NCBI GenBank assembly: GCA_012516665.1
Contig: JAAYWN010000038.1
Location: 1 to 32,309, forward strand
DNA: 32,309 bases
DNA from: Erysipelotrichaceae bacterium
Lineage (GTDB): Bacteria; Bacillota_I; Bacilli_A; Erysipelotrichales; Erysipelotrichaceae
Reading direction: 5' to 3'
The stretch's first letter is position 1. Every line of letters begins with the position of its first letter. A model generated the notes under the pieces. The model had not been told where the DNA came from. It saw only the letters and a list, made by a program, of their open reading frames with translations, and did not search any database. Made by a program: the position numbers and the translations under genes. Positions 1-8,230 of this stretch are shown here, piece after piece.

Positions 1-1166
1 AACGGCTGTCTGTAAACGAGATTCTTTGGAATGCCCAATTCCAGTCCTGCCTGTCTGACCTCATCCTTGAATAATGTGCGCAGAGGTTCTACGATCTCTT
101 TAAAATCTACATGATCCGGGAGACCGCCGACATTATGATGCGATTTGATCACCGCACCTTTGCCAATACCGGATTCAACAACATCCGGATAGATCGTTCC
201 CTGTGCCAGATAATCTACATGGCCGATCTTCTTCGCTTCTTTCTCGAAAACATTGATGAATTCAGCACCGATGATCTTTCTCTTCTGCTCCGGATCGCTG
301 ACGCCCTTCAGTTTTTCATAAAAATAGTCCTGCGCATTGACACGAATAAAGTTCAGATCATATGGACCGTTCGGTCCAAAGACAGCTTCAACTTCATCGC
401 CCTCATTCTTTCTCAGCAGACCGTGGTCCACAAATACGCACGTCAGTTGCTTACCGATGGCTTTTGACAGAAGAACGGCACAGACAGAGGAATCCACGCC
501 CCCTGACAGAGCGCACAGCACTTTGCCATGGCCGATCTTTTCTTTCAATTCCTTAATGGATGTCTCAACAAAAGAATCCATCTTCCATGTGCCTTCGCAA
601 TGGCAGACATCATAGATAAATGTATGGAACAGTTTATTTCCTTCTTCCGTATGAACTACTTCCGGATGGAACTGAACGGCATAGATCTTCTTTTCTGGAT
701 CTTCCATGGCCGCAATCGGGCATACTTCTGTATGTGCCGTTACCGTGAATCCTTCAGGTGCTTTAGCAATATAATCTGTATGCGACATCCAGCATGTAGA
801 CTGTTTTTTCCAATCATGCAGCAGGAATGACTTTTCAGCGGTCACATCTGCGTGGCCATATTCACTTGTCGGAGCAGTCTTCACTTCGCCATGCAATAGA
901 TATGCGATCAGCTGAGCACCATAGCAGATGCCTAAAACTGGAATCCCTAAAGAAAACAATCTTGCATCGTAGGAAAGTGCATCATCCCCATAGACACTGT
1001 CAGGTCCGCCCGTCAGTATAATTCCCTTTGGATTGATCTCCTGAAGCTTTTCAATACTTGTTGTATACGGAAGGATCTCACAGTATACATGATTCTCTCT
1101 GACTCTTCTTGCAATAAGCTGTTTATACTGTCCGCCAAAATCAAGAACAATAATCGTTTCTGCCAT
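1..1166 (-). CDS. guaA: GMP synthase (glutamine-hydrolysing), 3' end cut by window edge
   Basis: Converts XMP to GMP with ATP and glutamine in the cytoplasm. About 388 of the roughly 510 residues usual for the family are present; the reading frame is still open at base 1. The N-terminal class I glutamine amidotransferase domain shows GICYGAQL with the nucleophilic Cys and a later VQFHPEV with the catalytic His. The ATP-pyrophosphatase domain follows, with the P-loop LSGGVDSS. The last residues, [12 protein letters not shown], match the start of the family's C-terminal region. The ATG at 1164-1166 is preceded by a strong GAGGAGG site. pyrG lies just upstream on the same strand, but a terminator-like hairpin separates them, so guaA may have its own promoter; a TAGAAT at about 1221-1226 is a weak -10 candidate. 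Confidence 0.96.
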   Translation of the reverse strand, partial: MAETIIVLDFGGQYKQLIARRVRENHVYCEILPYTTSIEKLQEINPKGIILTGGPDSVYGDDALSYDARLFSLGIPVLGICYGAQLIAYLLHGEVKTAPTSEYGHADVTAEKSFLLHDWKKQSTCWMSHTDYIAKAPEGFTVTAHTEVCPIAAMEDPEKKIYAVQFHPEVVHTEEGNKLFHTFIYDVCHCEGTWKMDSFVETSIKELKEKIGHGKVLCALSGGVDSSVCAVLLSKAIGKQLTCVFVDHGLLRKNEGDEVEAVFGPNGPYDLNFIRVNAQDYFYEKLKGVSDPEQKRKIIGAEFINVFEKEAKKIGHVDYLAQGTIYPDVVESGIGKGAVIKSHHNVGGLPDHVDFKEIVEPLRTLFKDEVRQAGLELGIPKNLVYRQP

Positions 1167-1180
1167 GCTGTCCTCCTCTT

Positions 1181-1214
1181 TGAAAAAGAAACGGTCAGGT
1201 GCTGTCCTGTCCGT
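1181..1214 (-). terminator. Rho-independent terminator between pyrG and guaA
   Basis: On the minus strand a stem ACGGACAGG / CCTGACCGT (one A-A mismatch, 6-nt loop) is followed by TTTCTTTTTC. It follows pyrG by about 25 bases and ends some 15 bases before the guaA start codon. It probably ends pyrG transcripts, but since it also precedes guaA it could limit read-through into that gene. Confidence 0.65.
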
Positions 1215-1237
1215 ACTTATTCTACATGATAAATGCC

Positions 1238-2836
1238 TTATGCGCCGATCTTTTTCAGGGCTGCTTCAACAAATCCTCTGAACAGCGGATGAGCCTTGTT
1301 CGGTCTGCTCTTGAATTCTGGATGGAACTGTACACCGACAAAGAAATCACAGCTGTTATTTTCTACTGCTTCCACTAAAGAATGATCTGGTGAAATACCG
1401 GATAAGATCATGCCATGCTTTTCAAATTCTTCTTTATACTCATTATTGAACTCATATCTATGGCGATGTCTCTCAGAGATCTTGGCAACACCATAGCACT
1501 TTTCCAGCAGCGTGCCAACTTTGATCTCGCATGGATATGCACCTAAGCGCATAGTCCCGCCTTTATCGATCTCATCGCTCTGACCATGAATGAAGTCTAT
1601 GACTTTATGCGTGCTGCTAGGATTGAATTCATTGGAATTTGCATCGGCATATCCTAAGACATTTCTGGCAAACTCAATAGTAGCTATCTGCATGCCCAAG
1701 CATAGTCCTAAATAAGGAAGATTATTCTCCCTGGCATACTTTGCACTGGCAATCATTCCTTCAATGCCTCTGTCGCCGAAGCCGCCTGGAACAATGATTC
1801 CTTGGACATCACGGAAGATCGCCGGTGCTGTTTCATCGCTGACATCTTCGGATTCCACCCATTTGATATGCACATGTGCGCCATTCTCGTATCCGCCATG
1901 CTTTAAAGATTCTACGACAGAAAGATATGCATCATGCAGCGCAACATATTTGCCGACAAGTGCTACGGTAACATCTCTGTTGGCGCCATGGATCCTCTCC
2001 AGCATCTCATTCCACTCATGCAGGTCGATGGTGCCGGCATCCACATGGAGCTCGCGGCAGACGATCTCAGACAGGTGCTGTTTTTCCAGCATCAGCGGTG
2101 CTTCATAAAGATCAGGAACGGTGATGTTTTCAATCACGCAGTCAGGCTTGACGTTGCAGAAAAGAGACATCTTTTCTTTGACCGATGCAGGCAGTTTGCC
2201 GTCACACCGCGCAATGATAATATTCGGTCTGACACCTAAGTTCTGCAGTTCCTTGACGCTGTGCTGCGTCGGCTTTGATTTATATTCATTTGATCCGGAG
2301 ATATAAGGTACTAATGTGACATGCAGGAAACAGACATCATTTGGCTTTTCAATACTGATCTGACGGATTGCTTCAATAAACGGTTCTGATTCAATATCAC
2401 CGACCGTGCCGCCGATCTCTGTGATGACAATATCTGCCTTTGCCTTTTCACCAACAGAGTAGATAAAGCGTTTGATCTCATTGGTAATATGAGGAATGAT
2501 CTGTACGGTCTCCCCAAGGTATTCTCCTCTTCTTTCTTTCTGAAGAACATTCCAATATACTTTCCCAGTTGTCAGATTAGAATACTTATTCAGATTTTCA
2601 TCAATGAATCTTTCATAATGTCCCAGATCAAGATCCGTCTCTGCACCGTCATCTGTCACAAAGACCTCGCCATGCTGGTATGGTGACATTGTTCCTGGAT
2701 CTACATTGATATAAGGATCCAATTTCTGTGAGATCACTTTGAATCCTCTCTGCTTCAGTAGTCTTCCTAAAGAAGCTGCTGTGATGCCTTTGCCAAGTCC
2801 TGATACAACACCGCCTGTCACAAAAATGTACTTCAT
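1238..2836 (-). CDS. pyrG: CTP synthase
   Basis: Makes CTP from UTP, ATP and glutamine; it is the last step of pyrimidine nucleotide synthesis. At 532 residues it has the usual family length. The synthetase domain begins with [16 protein letters not shown], the signature P-loop, and contains [21 protein letters not shown]. The C-terminal glutaminase domain has [16 protein letters not shown] with the nucleophilic Cys, and [12 protein letters not shown] with the catalytic His. The ATG is preceded by GAAGGAG at a good distance. The gene has its own promoter and a long hairpin in its leader (annotated separately). Identification is secure from sequence motifs. Confidence 0.98.
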   Translation of the reverse strand: MKYIFVTGGVVSGLGKGITAASLGRLLKQRGFKVISQKLDPYINVDPGTMSPYQHGEVFVTDDGAETDLDLGHYERFIDENLNKYSNLTTGKVYWNVLQKERRGEYLGETVQIIPHITNEIKRFIYSVGEKAKADIVITEIGGTVGDIESEPFIEAIRQISIEKPNDVCFLHVTLVPYISGSNEYKSKPTQHSVKELQNLGVRPNIIIARCDGKLPASVKEKMSLFCNVKPDCVIENITVPDLYEAPLMLEKQHLSEIVCRELHVDAGTIDLHEWNEMLERIHGANRDVTVALVGKYVALHDAYLSVVESLKHGGYENGAHVHIKWVESEDVSDETAPAIFRDVQGIIVPGGFGDRGIEGMIASAKYARENNLPYLGLCLGMQIATIEFARNVLGYADANSNEFNPSSTHKVIDFIHGQSDEIDKGGTMRLGAYPCEIKVGTLLEKCYGVAKISERHRHRYEFNNEYKEEFEKHGMILSGISPDHSLVEAVENNSCDFFVGVQFHPEFKSRPNKAHPLFRGFVEAALKKIGA

Positions 2837-2861
2837 ACGCTATCTCCTTCTCTCCATAAAA

Positions 2862-2920
2862 ACAATAAAAAGGGCATTAAAATCAATGGCTTTGAGTGCC
2901 GTTTTTTTTAAAGCCCTTTT
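2862..2920 (-). terminator. Terminator-like hairpin in the pyrG leader, candidate attenuator
   Basis: The minus strand reads AAAAGGGCUUUAAAA near the predicted transcript start and UUUUAAUGCCCUUUUU near the pyrG Shine-Dalgarno sequence. The two arms pair over about 15 positions with one mismatch and enclose a small GGC/GCC stem. A U-rich run follows. The hairpin starts only about 4-5 nt after the predicted +1, so any pyrG transcript from that promoter must read through it. Bacillus pyrG leaders are known to use a CTP-sensitive terminator with a 5' GGGC; here the GGGC is a few bases inside the transcript, so the same mechanism is only a possibility. It could also simply end metI transcripts. 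Confidence 0.6.
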
Positions 2921-2930
2921 GGACGAAAAA

Positions 2931-2959
2931 ATAATACAACTGTATCCCGAAACTTGCAA
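2931..2959 (-). promoter_or_regulatory. Probable sigma-A promoter of pyrG
   Basis: On the minus strand TTGCAA (2954-2959) and TATTAT (2931-2936) are separated by exactly 17 bases. The predicted start is a G at about 2924. It lies downstream of metI and upstream of the leader hairpin. Confidence 0.7.
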
Positions 2960-3032
2960 GAAGAATTTAGCTTTTTTTTGTGAAATACAAAATGTATTTG
3001 CTTCGTTTTCGGCAAGACAAAGAAATAGAAGC

Positions 3033-3668
3033 TTATGCCTTCTTCTTATACAGAGCATTGCCAATGCCCTGTACCAGCTGTACAAGAATGATCAGGATGA
3101 TCGATGTGACGATCAGATACTGCATATCATAGCTCTGATATCCTTTGCGGATAGCAACATCGCCAAGACCGCCGCCGCCGATCGTACCAGCCATTGCGGA
3201 AGCACCGACCATGTTGATGATCAGCAGCGTGACCCCGTTCAATAAACGAGGAATGCTCTCTTTAATATAGACACGCCAAATGATCTGCATGTCTGTTGCG
3301 CCAAAGCTCTTGGCTGCTTCAATGACTCCGGCATCTGTTTCCCGCAGTGCATTTTCAAAGACTCTCGCAATAAAAGGAATAGCATACAGCGTCAATGGTA
3401 CCAGAGCTGCAGTTGTACCGATCGATTTGCCAGCCAGAGCACGTGTTACTGGAATGACCAGCACCATCAGAATAATAAATGGGAAAGAACGGAATACATT
3501 GACAATAACATCTAGGACACCATAGACGGCACGGTTCGGCTTCAAGCCATCCGGTGCTGTCAGCGTCAGGATAATTGCCGGGATCATGCCTAATATTACT
3601 GCAATCAATGTCGAGAAGAAGACCATGTACAATGTCTCCCCAGTTGCTTTCAGAATGACATCCCACAT
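3033..3668 (-). CDS. metI: Methionine ABC transporter permease
   Basis: Membrane channel of the MetNIQ importer for methionine. It has 211 residues, close to the usual 215-220, and about five hydrophobic segments beginning at residue 12 (LYMVFFSTLIAVILGMIPAI). The EAA loop, which contacts the ATPase, reads EAAKSFGATDMQIIWRVYIK. A glycine-rich stretch (GTIGGGGLGD) precedes the last membrane segment, as is typical of MetI. The ATG lies one base after the metN stop, and its GGAGGTG ribosome site is inside the end of metN, so the two are probably translationally coupled. It is the last gene of the T-box-controlled operon. Confidence 0.95.
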   Translation of the reverse strand: MWDVILKATGETLYMVFFSTLIAVILGMIPAIILTLTAPDGLKPNRAVYGVLDVIVNVFRSFPFIILMVLVIPVTRALAGKSIGTTAALVPLTLYAIPFIARVFENALRETDAGVIEAAKSFGATDMQIIWRVYIKESIPRLLNGVTLLIINMVGASAMAGTIGGGGLGDVAIRKGYQSYDMQYLIVTSIILIILVQLVQGIGNALYKKKA

Positions 3669-3669
3669 A

Positions 3670-4629
3670 TTACAGCACCTCCCACTTTACATTTTTCTGG
3701 TCAAGATATTCCAGCACCTTGAATTTTTCTTTGTTTTCTATATTGATAACTAAACTGCCGAATACATTTGTTCTGAAATCCTCCAGCTTTGCCCAGCAGA
3801 TGGAGAAATCAATGCCCAGCTCCCGTGCCATTTCTGTAATGACCGGTTCATTGGAATCATCCGTAAAGAACAGCTGAATATTGACACCATGGGAAGGCAG
3901 TGTTGTTCCCTCTTCACCCAAGAATTTTTTGATATCATCGCTCGGATGAACAAAGAGCTCCTCCGGCTTTCCTTCGGCCAATACAACTCCATGCTTCAGA
4001 AAGGCAACTCTCTCACAGAGCTGTTTTACAACTTCCATCTGATGCGTTACAACAACGATCGTAATGCCAAGTTCATCATGGACTTTCTGCAGAAGCTGCA
4101 GGATCTCCTTTGTAATACGCGGATCCAAGGCACTGGTCGCCTCATCGCACAGCAGGACCTTTGGATCATTGATCAAAGCTCTGGCGATGGCAACTCTCTG
4201 CATCTGTCCGCCGGACAGTTCGCTTGGCTTAGCATGGATCTTATCACTGAGTCCGACCAGCTTGATCAGATTGCTGATCTTTTTCTTTGCTTCCGGTGTC
4301 TTTGGATCAATCCCCCAGAATTTCATCGGCAGTGCTACATTTTCATATACATCCAATCGTGACAGAAGATTAAAGTTCTGAAAGATCATTCCCATGTCCC
4401 TGCGCAGTTCACGGAGCTCTTTCTTATTGGATGTCACCGGCTTTTCATCTACGATAATGCTTCCCGAATCATAGGACTCAAGACCATTGATGCATCTCAG
4501 CAGTGTAGATTTGCCAGCACCTGACTGTCCGATGATCCCATAGATCTCACCATCATTGATATGAATGTTGATATCTTTCAGAACTTCAAGATCTCCGAAG
4601 CTCTTTCTTACATTTACCAGATCGATCAT
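3670..4629 (-). CDS. metN: Methionine ABC transporter ATP-binding protein
   Basis: Powers the MetNIQ importer. The nucleotide-binding domain has Walker A GQSGAGKST, signature LSGGQMQRVAIARAL, Walker B VLLCDEATSALD and the switch His in VVVTHQ. Residues from about 265 to 319 form a small extra domain with the pattern of the NIL domain. In other MetN proteins this domain binds methionine and inhibits the transporter when the cell is full. The length of 319 is somewhat shorter than the 340 usual in enterics. Its start codon has the ribosome site AAGGAGGGAAAGT. A strong hairpin separates it from metQ upstream. Confidence 0.96.
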   Translation of the reverse strand: MIDLVNVRKSFGDLEVLKDINIHINDGEIYGIIGQSGAGKSTLLRCINGLESYDSGSIIVDEKPVTSNKKELRELRRDMGMIFQNFNLLSRLDVYENVALPMKFWGIDPKTPEAKKKISNLIKLVGLSDKIHAKPSELSGGQMQRVAIARALINDPKVLLCDEATSALDPRITKEILQLLQKVHDELGITIVVVTHQMEVVKQLCERVAFLKHGVVLAEGKPEELFVHPSDDIKKFLGEEGTTLPSHGVNIQLFFTDDSNEPVITEMARELGIDFSICWAKLEDFRTNVFGSLVINIENKEKFKVLEYLDQKNVKWEVL

Positions 4630-4658
4630 ACTTTCCCTCCTTGTCCGAAAGAAGACAG

Positions 4659-4687
4659 AAATGTTCAGGAAATATCCCTGAACATTT
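4659..4687 (-). other. Intercistronic hairpin between metQ and metN
   Basis: An 11-bp perfect stem, AAATGTTCAGG / CCTGAACATTT, with a 7-nt loop lies in the metQ-metN gap. On the minus strand it is followed by CTGTCTTC rather than a U-run, so it is a poor terminator in the operon's direction. A role in stabilising metQ mRNA, or in lowering metN-metI expression relative to the binding protein, is plausible but inferred. Confidence 0.6.
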
Positions 4688-4710
4688 TTCCATTATACTC
4701 GCTATTTGCT

Positions 4711-5595
4711 TCAGTTGATTGCTTTTCCGTTCTCATCAATAAAGGATGTAATGACAGATCCCTTATAAGTATCTTCAATATACTTAGCAACCTTCTCTGA
4801 AGTGATTGCCTTGATCAGAGCCTTGCTCTTTTCTGTAGATTCATTGCCCTGCTTTACGCAGACAAAGTTCGTGCGCTTGATCTTAGCAGCATCATCGAAA
4901 TCCTCAATGACAAGTGCTGGTTTTGTGGAAGGAAGACCTGCTTCCAATGCATAGTTGCCATTGATGACTGCAGCACCGAAATCTTCCAAAGAACGTGCGA
5001 CCTGCGCTGCTTCTACAGGTGTAATGACATAGTTATGAGGGTTCAGAGAAGAATTGTTGTTGAAGGTTGTTTCGGTAACATAATCCTTTGTGCCTGGATC
5101 ATTTAAGATACCTTTCTGAACAAGCAGTCTCAATGCACGGTCAAGGTTATCAGCATCATTCGGGACACCGATTGCTGCACCGTCCTGCAGATCGCTGATG
5201 CTTGTCAGCTTGGCAGAGTAGATGCCCATCGGCTCAATATGGACACCGGCAATAGCAGCTAAATGCAGACCATTGCTTGTGTTCTGATCATTCATGTAGC
5301 CTAATGTCTGGAAGTAGTTGGCATCCAAAGAACCTTCTTCCAATGCTGTATTCGGTGTTACGTAATCTGTAAACTCTGTAACTTCCAAAGTCCATCCATC
5401 ATCTGCTAAGACGCCCTTGACAACTTCATTCAGGATCTGCGCATGCGGTACAGAAGTAGCACCGACTTTGATGACCTTGTCAGAAGATGATGCAGATGCC
5501 GAAGAACCGGCAGTTGAAGCAGCGGCAGATGATGAACATCCTGCCAATGCCAGAATCAGTGAAGCGGCTGCAATTTTCTTGATTGTGTTTTTCAT
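4711..5595 (-). CDS. metQ: Methionine-binding lipoprotein of the MetNIQ importer
   Basis: Extracellular substrate-binding protein of the NlpA/MetQ family, anchored to the membrane by lipid on Cys. The signal peptide ends in the lipobox LAGC (Cys 20). A Ser/Ala-rich linker follows to about residue 40. The mature domain starts KVIKVGATSVPHAQILNEVV, the usual MetQ opening. It contains EFTDYVTPNTALEEGSLDANYFQ, typical of the family (usually written as two shorter blocks, DYVTPN and LDANYFQ). Length is 294. It is the first gene after the T-box leader and is followed by metN and metI. The T-box with a Met specifier supports methionine, rather than another amino acid, as the ligand. Confidence 0.94.
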   Translation of the reverse strand: MKNTIKKIAAASLILALAGCSSSAAASTAGSSASASSSDKVIKVGATSVPHAQILNEVVKGVLADDGWTLEVTEFTDYVTPNTALEEGSLDANYFQTLGYMNDQNTSNGLHLAAIAGVHIEPMGIYSAKLTSISDLQDGAAIGVPNDADNLDRALRLLVQKGILNDPGTKDYVTETTFNNNSSLNPHNYVITPVEAAQVARSLEDFGAAVINGNYALEAGLPSTKPALVIEDFDDAAKIKRTNFVCVKQGNESTEKSKALIKAITSEKVAKYIEDTYKGSVITSFIDENGKAIN

Positions 5596-5644
5596 TTTCT
5601 TTTCCTCCCTGAGTTTCCTTGAAAAGGTGCCTGCTGGGAATCAA

Positions 5645-5915
5645 ACAAAAACGTCCCCCAGCTATTTCTAGCTGTAAGGACGTAGTTCTACGTGTTACCA
5701 CCTTACTTTAAAACGATCTCACGACCATTTCCTCTTCAAGTACGCTGATCCAATCAGAAATACTCTATGTCTGTAACGGGACAGCCCGTCGCGGCCTACT
5801 TATCGGACGCGCAGCTCCAAGATCATGTTCACCTGCTTTTTGTATATCCTCTTTCAGCTTATGAGGACTCTCTGCAATACTGACAGCTGGCTACTCTTCT
5901 CTTCATCGCTTGTAT
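5645..5915 (-). promoter_or_regulatory. T-box riboswitch (methionine) with terminator/antiterminator
   Basis: On the minus strand the leader carries a Stem I with an AGAGA motif and a distal GCTGAAAGAGG loop. The specifier-loop context is GGTGAACATGATC; the likely specifier AUG (methionine) is at 5824-5826. The T-box AAGGTGGTAACACG is at 5691-5705. The antiterminator pairs GTAAGG with CCTTAC around an inner CGTAG/CTACG stem. The competing terminator at 5651-5683 pairs ACGTCC with GGACGT, includes CAGCTA/TAGCTG, and is followed by TTTTTG. Uncharged tRNA-Met is expected to favour the antiterminator and switch on metQNI. The structural assignment rests on reading these motifs; no covariance search was run. 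Confidence 0.92.
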
Positions 5916-5921
5916 GCCTAT

Positions 5922-5949
5922 ACTTTACTCTCTAGAATCTTGATGTCAA
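5922..5949 (-). promoter_or_regulatory. Probable promoter of the metQNI T-box leader
   Basis: On the minus strand a consensus TTGACA (5944-5949) is followed after 16 bases by TAAAGT (5922-5927). The predicted start at about 5915 is just before Stem I of the T-box. Confidence 0.6.
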
Positions 5950-6002
5950 TCATTTTTTCATAAAAATAAATATTTTTTTCTGAATATTTTCTGTAAATTA
6001 TT

Positions 6003-7223
6003 TCAGGACTTCGCCTGCTGAATGAGCTCCAGCATATTTTTTTCCGGAACATATCCTGGAATATACCCTAACATACTGCCATCTGGCTTATAGAAGAAGC
6101 TTGTCGGGTAACCTGATATCTTATACTGATTAGTCACCTTCAGATCAGTATCATAAACGATCTTCATCGTATAGCCCTTCTGCTTCATATAGTTTTCAAT
6201 ATATGCAGCATCTCCTTCACCATTGACACCAGGTGCAGCCACCAATAGGATCTGCACATCTGGGTCGCTTTCATGTAAGCTCTGCAGGCCTGGCATTTCC
6301 TGATTGCAGTATTGGCACCAGGTCCCAAAGAAATTCAGGATCACCGTCTTTCCCTGATAGCTGCTCAGCTTTACGGCCTTGCCTTCACTGTCCTTCAGGG
6401 TAAAGTCATATGTCTGAATATCTTTTACAGAGGATGAGGCATCTGCTGAAGTTGACGGTTGGGCAGAAGACGAGGTATCTGCTGAAGCAGATGGTCCTGC
6501 TGTCTCTGCAGCGGCAGAAGATCCAGCCGATGAGATCGATGCATTGTACGTCTGCACTGCCTGTCCCAAGGACCAGATGCCCATGCCCAGGACCACAAGG
6601 CCGGCAATAATGCCGGTATACTTCACAGCCTTTTTATACTTCTGCAGAAGATTCAGTACTTCGCCAGTAAAGAAGCCCAGAAGCAGGAAGATCACAATGA
6701 ATCCTAACGCATAGGATGCTATATAGATCCAGCCCATATATGCGGAGTCTGCTGATGCCGCCTTGACAATTGCCTGTGCCAGCAAAGGTCCAACGCACGG
6801 CGACCATGCAAAAGAGAAAAAGAAGCCCATCAATGCTGCTTTCAAAAAGCTCATGCCGCCAGATACATTCATTGCATGCAGATGCGTTCCGTTCAGGAAC
6901 GGCAGTGATATCACATGCAGCGATACTAATGCGAAGAAGACGAGAAGAATGCCGCTGATCAGCTGAAAGATCAATGTGTTTTCAACAAAGAAAGTATGCA
7001 GCGCCGTACTTCCTAAGGCTGCAATCACAAAGACCATGCAGATACCAAGCACGAAGCCCATCGTCAGATAGAGCGTTCTGCCGCGTCGATATGTCACAGT
7101 GCCATCTTCTGCTGTCACCTTTGCGTCCTGTGTCAGATAGCCGATATACAGCGGCACCAACGGAAGTACGCATGGTGAGAAGAAAGAAAGAAGGCCTTCA
7201 AGAAATAAGCTTAATATGTTCAT
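6003..7223 (-). CDS. CcdA-type membrane thiol reductase fused to a thioredoxin-like domain
   Basis: Likely carries reducing power from cytoplasmic thioredoxin across the membrane to a fused extracellular thiol-disulfide domain. Residues 1-225 form a CcdA/DsbD-beta domain with about six membrane segments and the two conserved SPCV motifs (Cys 18 and Cys 143). Residues 230-267 are a Ser/Ala-rich linker. Residues 270-406 form a TlpA/ResA-like fold with the active site WCQYC (303-306) and the cis-Pro loop GYPTS. The chosen ATG gives a normal CcdA N-terminus (MNILSLFLEGLLSFFSPC); an in-frame TTG 17 codons upstream is possible but adds atypical sequence. No cytochrome c genes are nearby, so its client is unknown. 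Confidence 0.9.
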   Translation of the reverse strand: MNILSLFLEGLLSFFSPCVLPLVPLYIGYLTQDAKVTAEDGTVTYRRGRTLYLTMGFVLGICMVFVIAALGSTALHTFFVENTLIFQLISGILLVFFALVSLHVISLPFLNGTHLHAMNVSGGMSFLKAALMGFFFSFAWSPCVGPLLAQAIVKAASADSAYMGWIYIASYALGFIVIFLLLGFFTGEVLNLLQKYKKAVKYTGIIAGLVVLGMGIWSLGQAVQTYNASISSAGSSAAAETAGPSASADTSSSAQPSTSADASSSVKDIQTYDFTLKDSEGKAVKLSSYQGKTVILNFFGTWCQYCNQEMPGLQSLHESDPDVQILLVAAPGVNGEGDAAYIENYMKQKGYTMKIVYDTDLKVTNQYKISGYPTSFFYKPDGSMLGYIPGYVPEKNMLELIQQAKS

Positions 7224-7303
7224 ATATGCATCATACAGGAATCCTTTTATGTGTAAAGCAGTATGCCCATGCAAAGAAAAAGCGATGATTTCTCACCGCG
7301 TGT

Positions 7304-8149
7304 TCATCCAAGCAATCCAACTGCGCCAAAGATCAGAACAATAATGCCCAATATAATTCTATAGTATCCAAAGACTTTGAAATCATGCTTGCGTATATAG
7401 TTCATCAGATATCTGATGGCCACGATCGATACTGCAAAGGCTGTGATCATGCCGACCAGCAGTACAATAATGCCTGCTGCTGTAAATGCCATCTTTGCCT
7501 TGATGATCTTCAATAAACTTGCACCGAACATAACAGGGATCGACATATAGAAAGAGAATTCTGCTGCCGCCGAACGGCTGAAGCCTAGCATTGTCCCGCC
7601 GAAGATCGTAGCACCGGAGCGCGAGGTTCCCGGAATCAATGCAAGCACTTGGAACATGCCCATTTCAAAGGCATTCTTAGCATTGATCTGATGAACTGCT
7701 TCAATCGCATAATTGCGCTGACGGCTCTCCATCCAGATAAACAGAATGCCGTAGATGATCAAAGTGCATGCAATGACAAAAGGAGTGCTCATCTTCGCAT
7801 CGATCCAGTCATTCAGTACAAGTCCGATAACAGCAGCCGGGACCGTCGCAATCAGGATCATGATCCAAGTACGATAGATCTGTCTCTTCTTCTGCGGCTT
7901 TAAAGCTTTGGAGAATGGATTCAACTTTTTCCAATACAGCAGAAGAACCGCAAGGATCGAGCCGAACTGAATAACGACTTTATACATATTCCAGAATTCC
8001 GTATTGGATGCAGCATCCGAGAACAGCTGGATCGGCATGAACTGTTCCATCAGGATCAGATGCCCCGTTGATGAGATCGGAAGCCATTCGGTAATTCCCT
8101 GTACAATGCCAAAGAGCACTGATTTTAATATATTCAATAATAGATCCAT
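7304..8149 (-). CDS. uppP: Undecaprenyl-diphosphatase
   Basis: Integral membrane phosphatase of the BacA/UppP family that recycles undecaprenyl pyrophosphate for cell-wall synthesis and can confer bacitracin tolerance. It has 281 residues. The two signature regions are visible: GITEWLPISSTGHLIL near residue 20 and PGTSRSGATIFGG near residue 175. The rest is strongly hydrophobic with about eight membrane segments. The ATG follows AAGGGA at a rather long spacing. A TATAAT with an upstream TGG (8180-8185) gives it its own extended -10 promoter, after the malQ terminator. Confidence 0.96.
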   Translation of the reverse strand: MDLLLNILKSVLFGIVQGITEWLPISSTGHLILMEQFMPIQLFSDAASNTEFWNMYKVVIQFGSILAVLLLYWKKLNPFSKALKPQKKRQIYRTWIMILIATVPAAVIGLVLNDWIDAKMSTPFVIACTLIIYGILFIWMESRQRNYAIEAVHQINAKNAFEMGMFQVLALIPGTSRSGATIFGGTMLGFSRSAAAEFSFYMSIPVMFGASLLKIIKAKMAFTAAGIIVLLVGMITAFAVSIVAIRYLMNYIRKHDFKVFGYYRIILGIIVLIFGAVGLLG

Positions 8150-8179
8150 ATTTATTTAGTCCCTTCAATGAACTGAAAT

Positions 8180-8185
8180 ATTATA
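8180..8185 (-). promoter_or_regulatory. Extended -10 element of the uppP promoter
   Basis: Minus strand TGGTATAAT, with the predicted start near 8173, 24 bases before the uppP start codon. The -35 region (CTTTTT) is poor, which fits an extended -10 promoter. Confidence 0.5.
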
Positions 8186-8202
8186 CCATGGTTTTCTGAT
8201 AC

Positions 8203-8230
8203 AAAAAGCTCTGATCAATATCAGAGCTTT
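8203..8230 (-). terminator. Terminator of malQ
   Basis: An 11-bp stem AAAGCTCTGAT / ATCAGAGCTTT with a 4-nt loop is followed by TTTTTG on the minus strand. The malQ stop codon lies inside the 5' arm. It closes the maltodextrin operon. Confidence 0.85.

Noticed and set aside
111-830. Plus-strand open frames opposite guaA
   Set aside because: They are antisense to a gene with clear GMP synthase motifs, have no ribosome sites and show no recognisable protein features.
7224-7274. Longer N-terminus for the CcdA-thioredoxin protein from a TTG
   Set aside because: It adds 17 residues unlike any CcdA start; the ATG at 7223 gives the normal family N-terminus.
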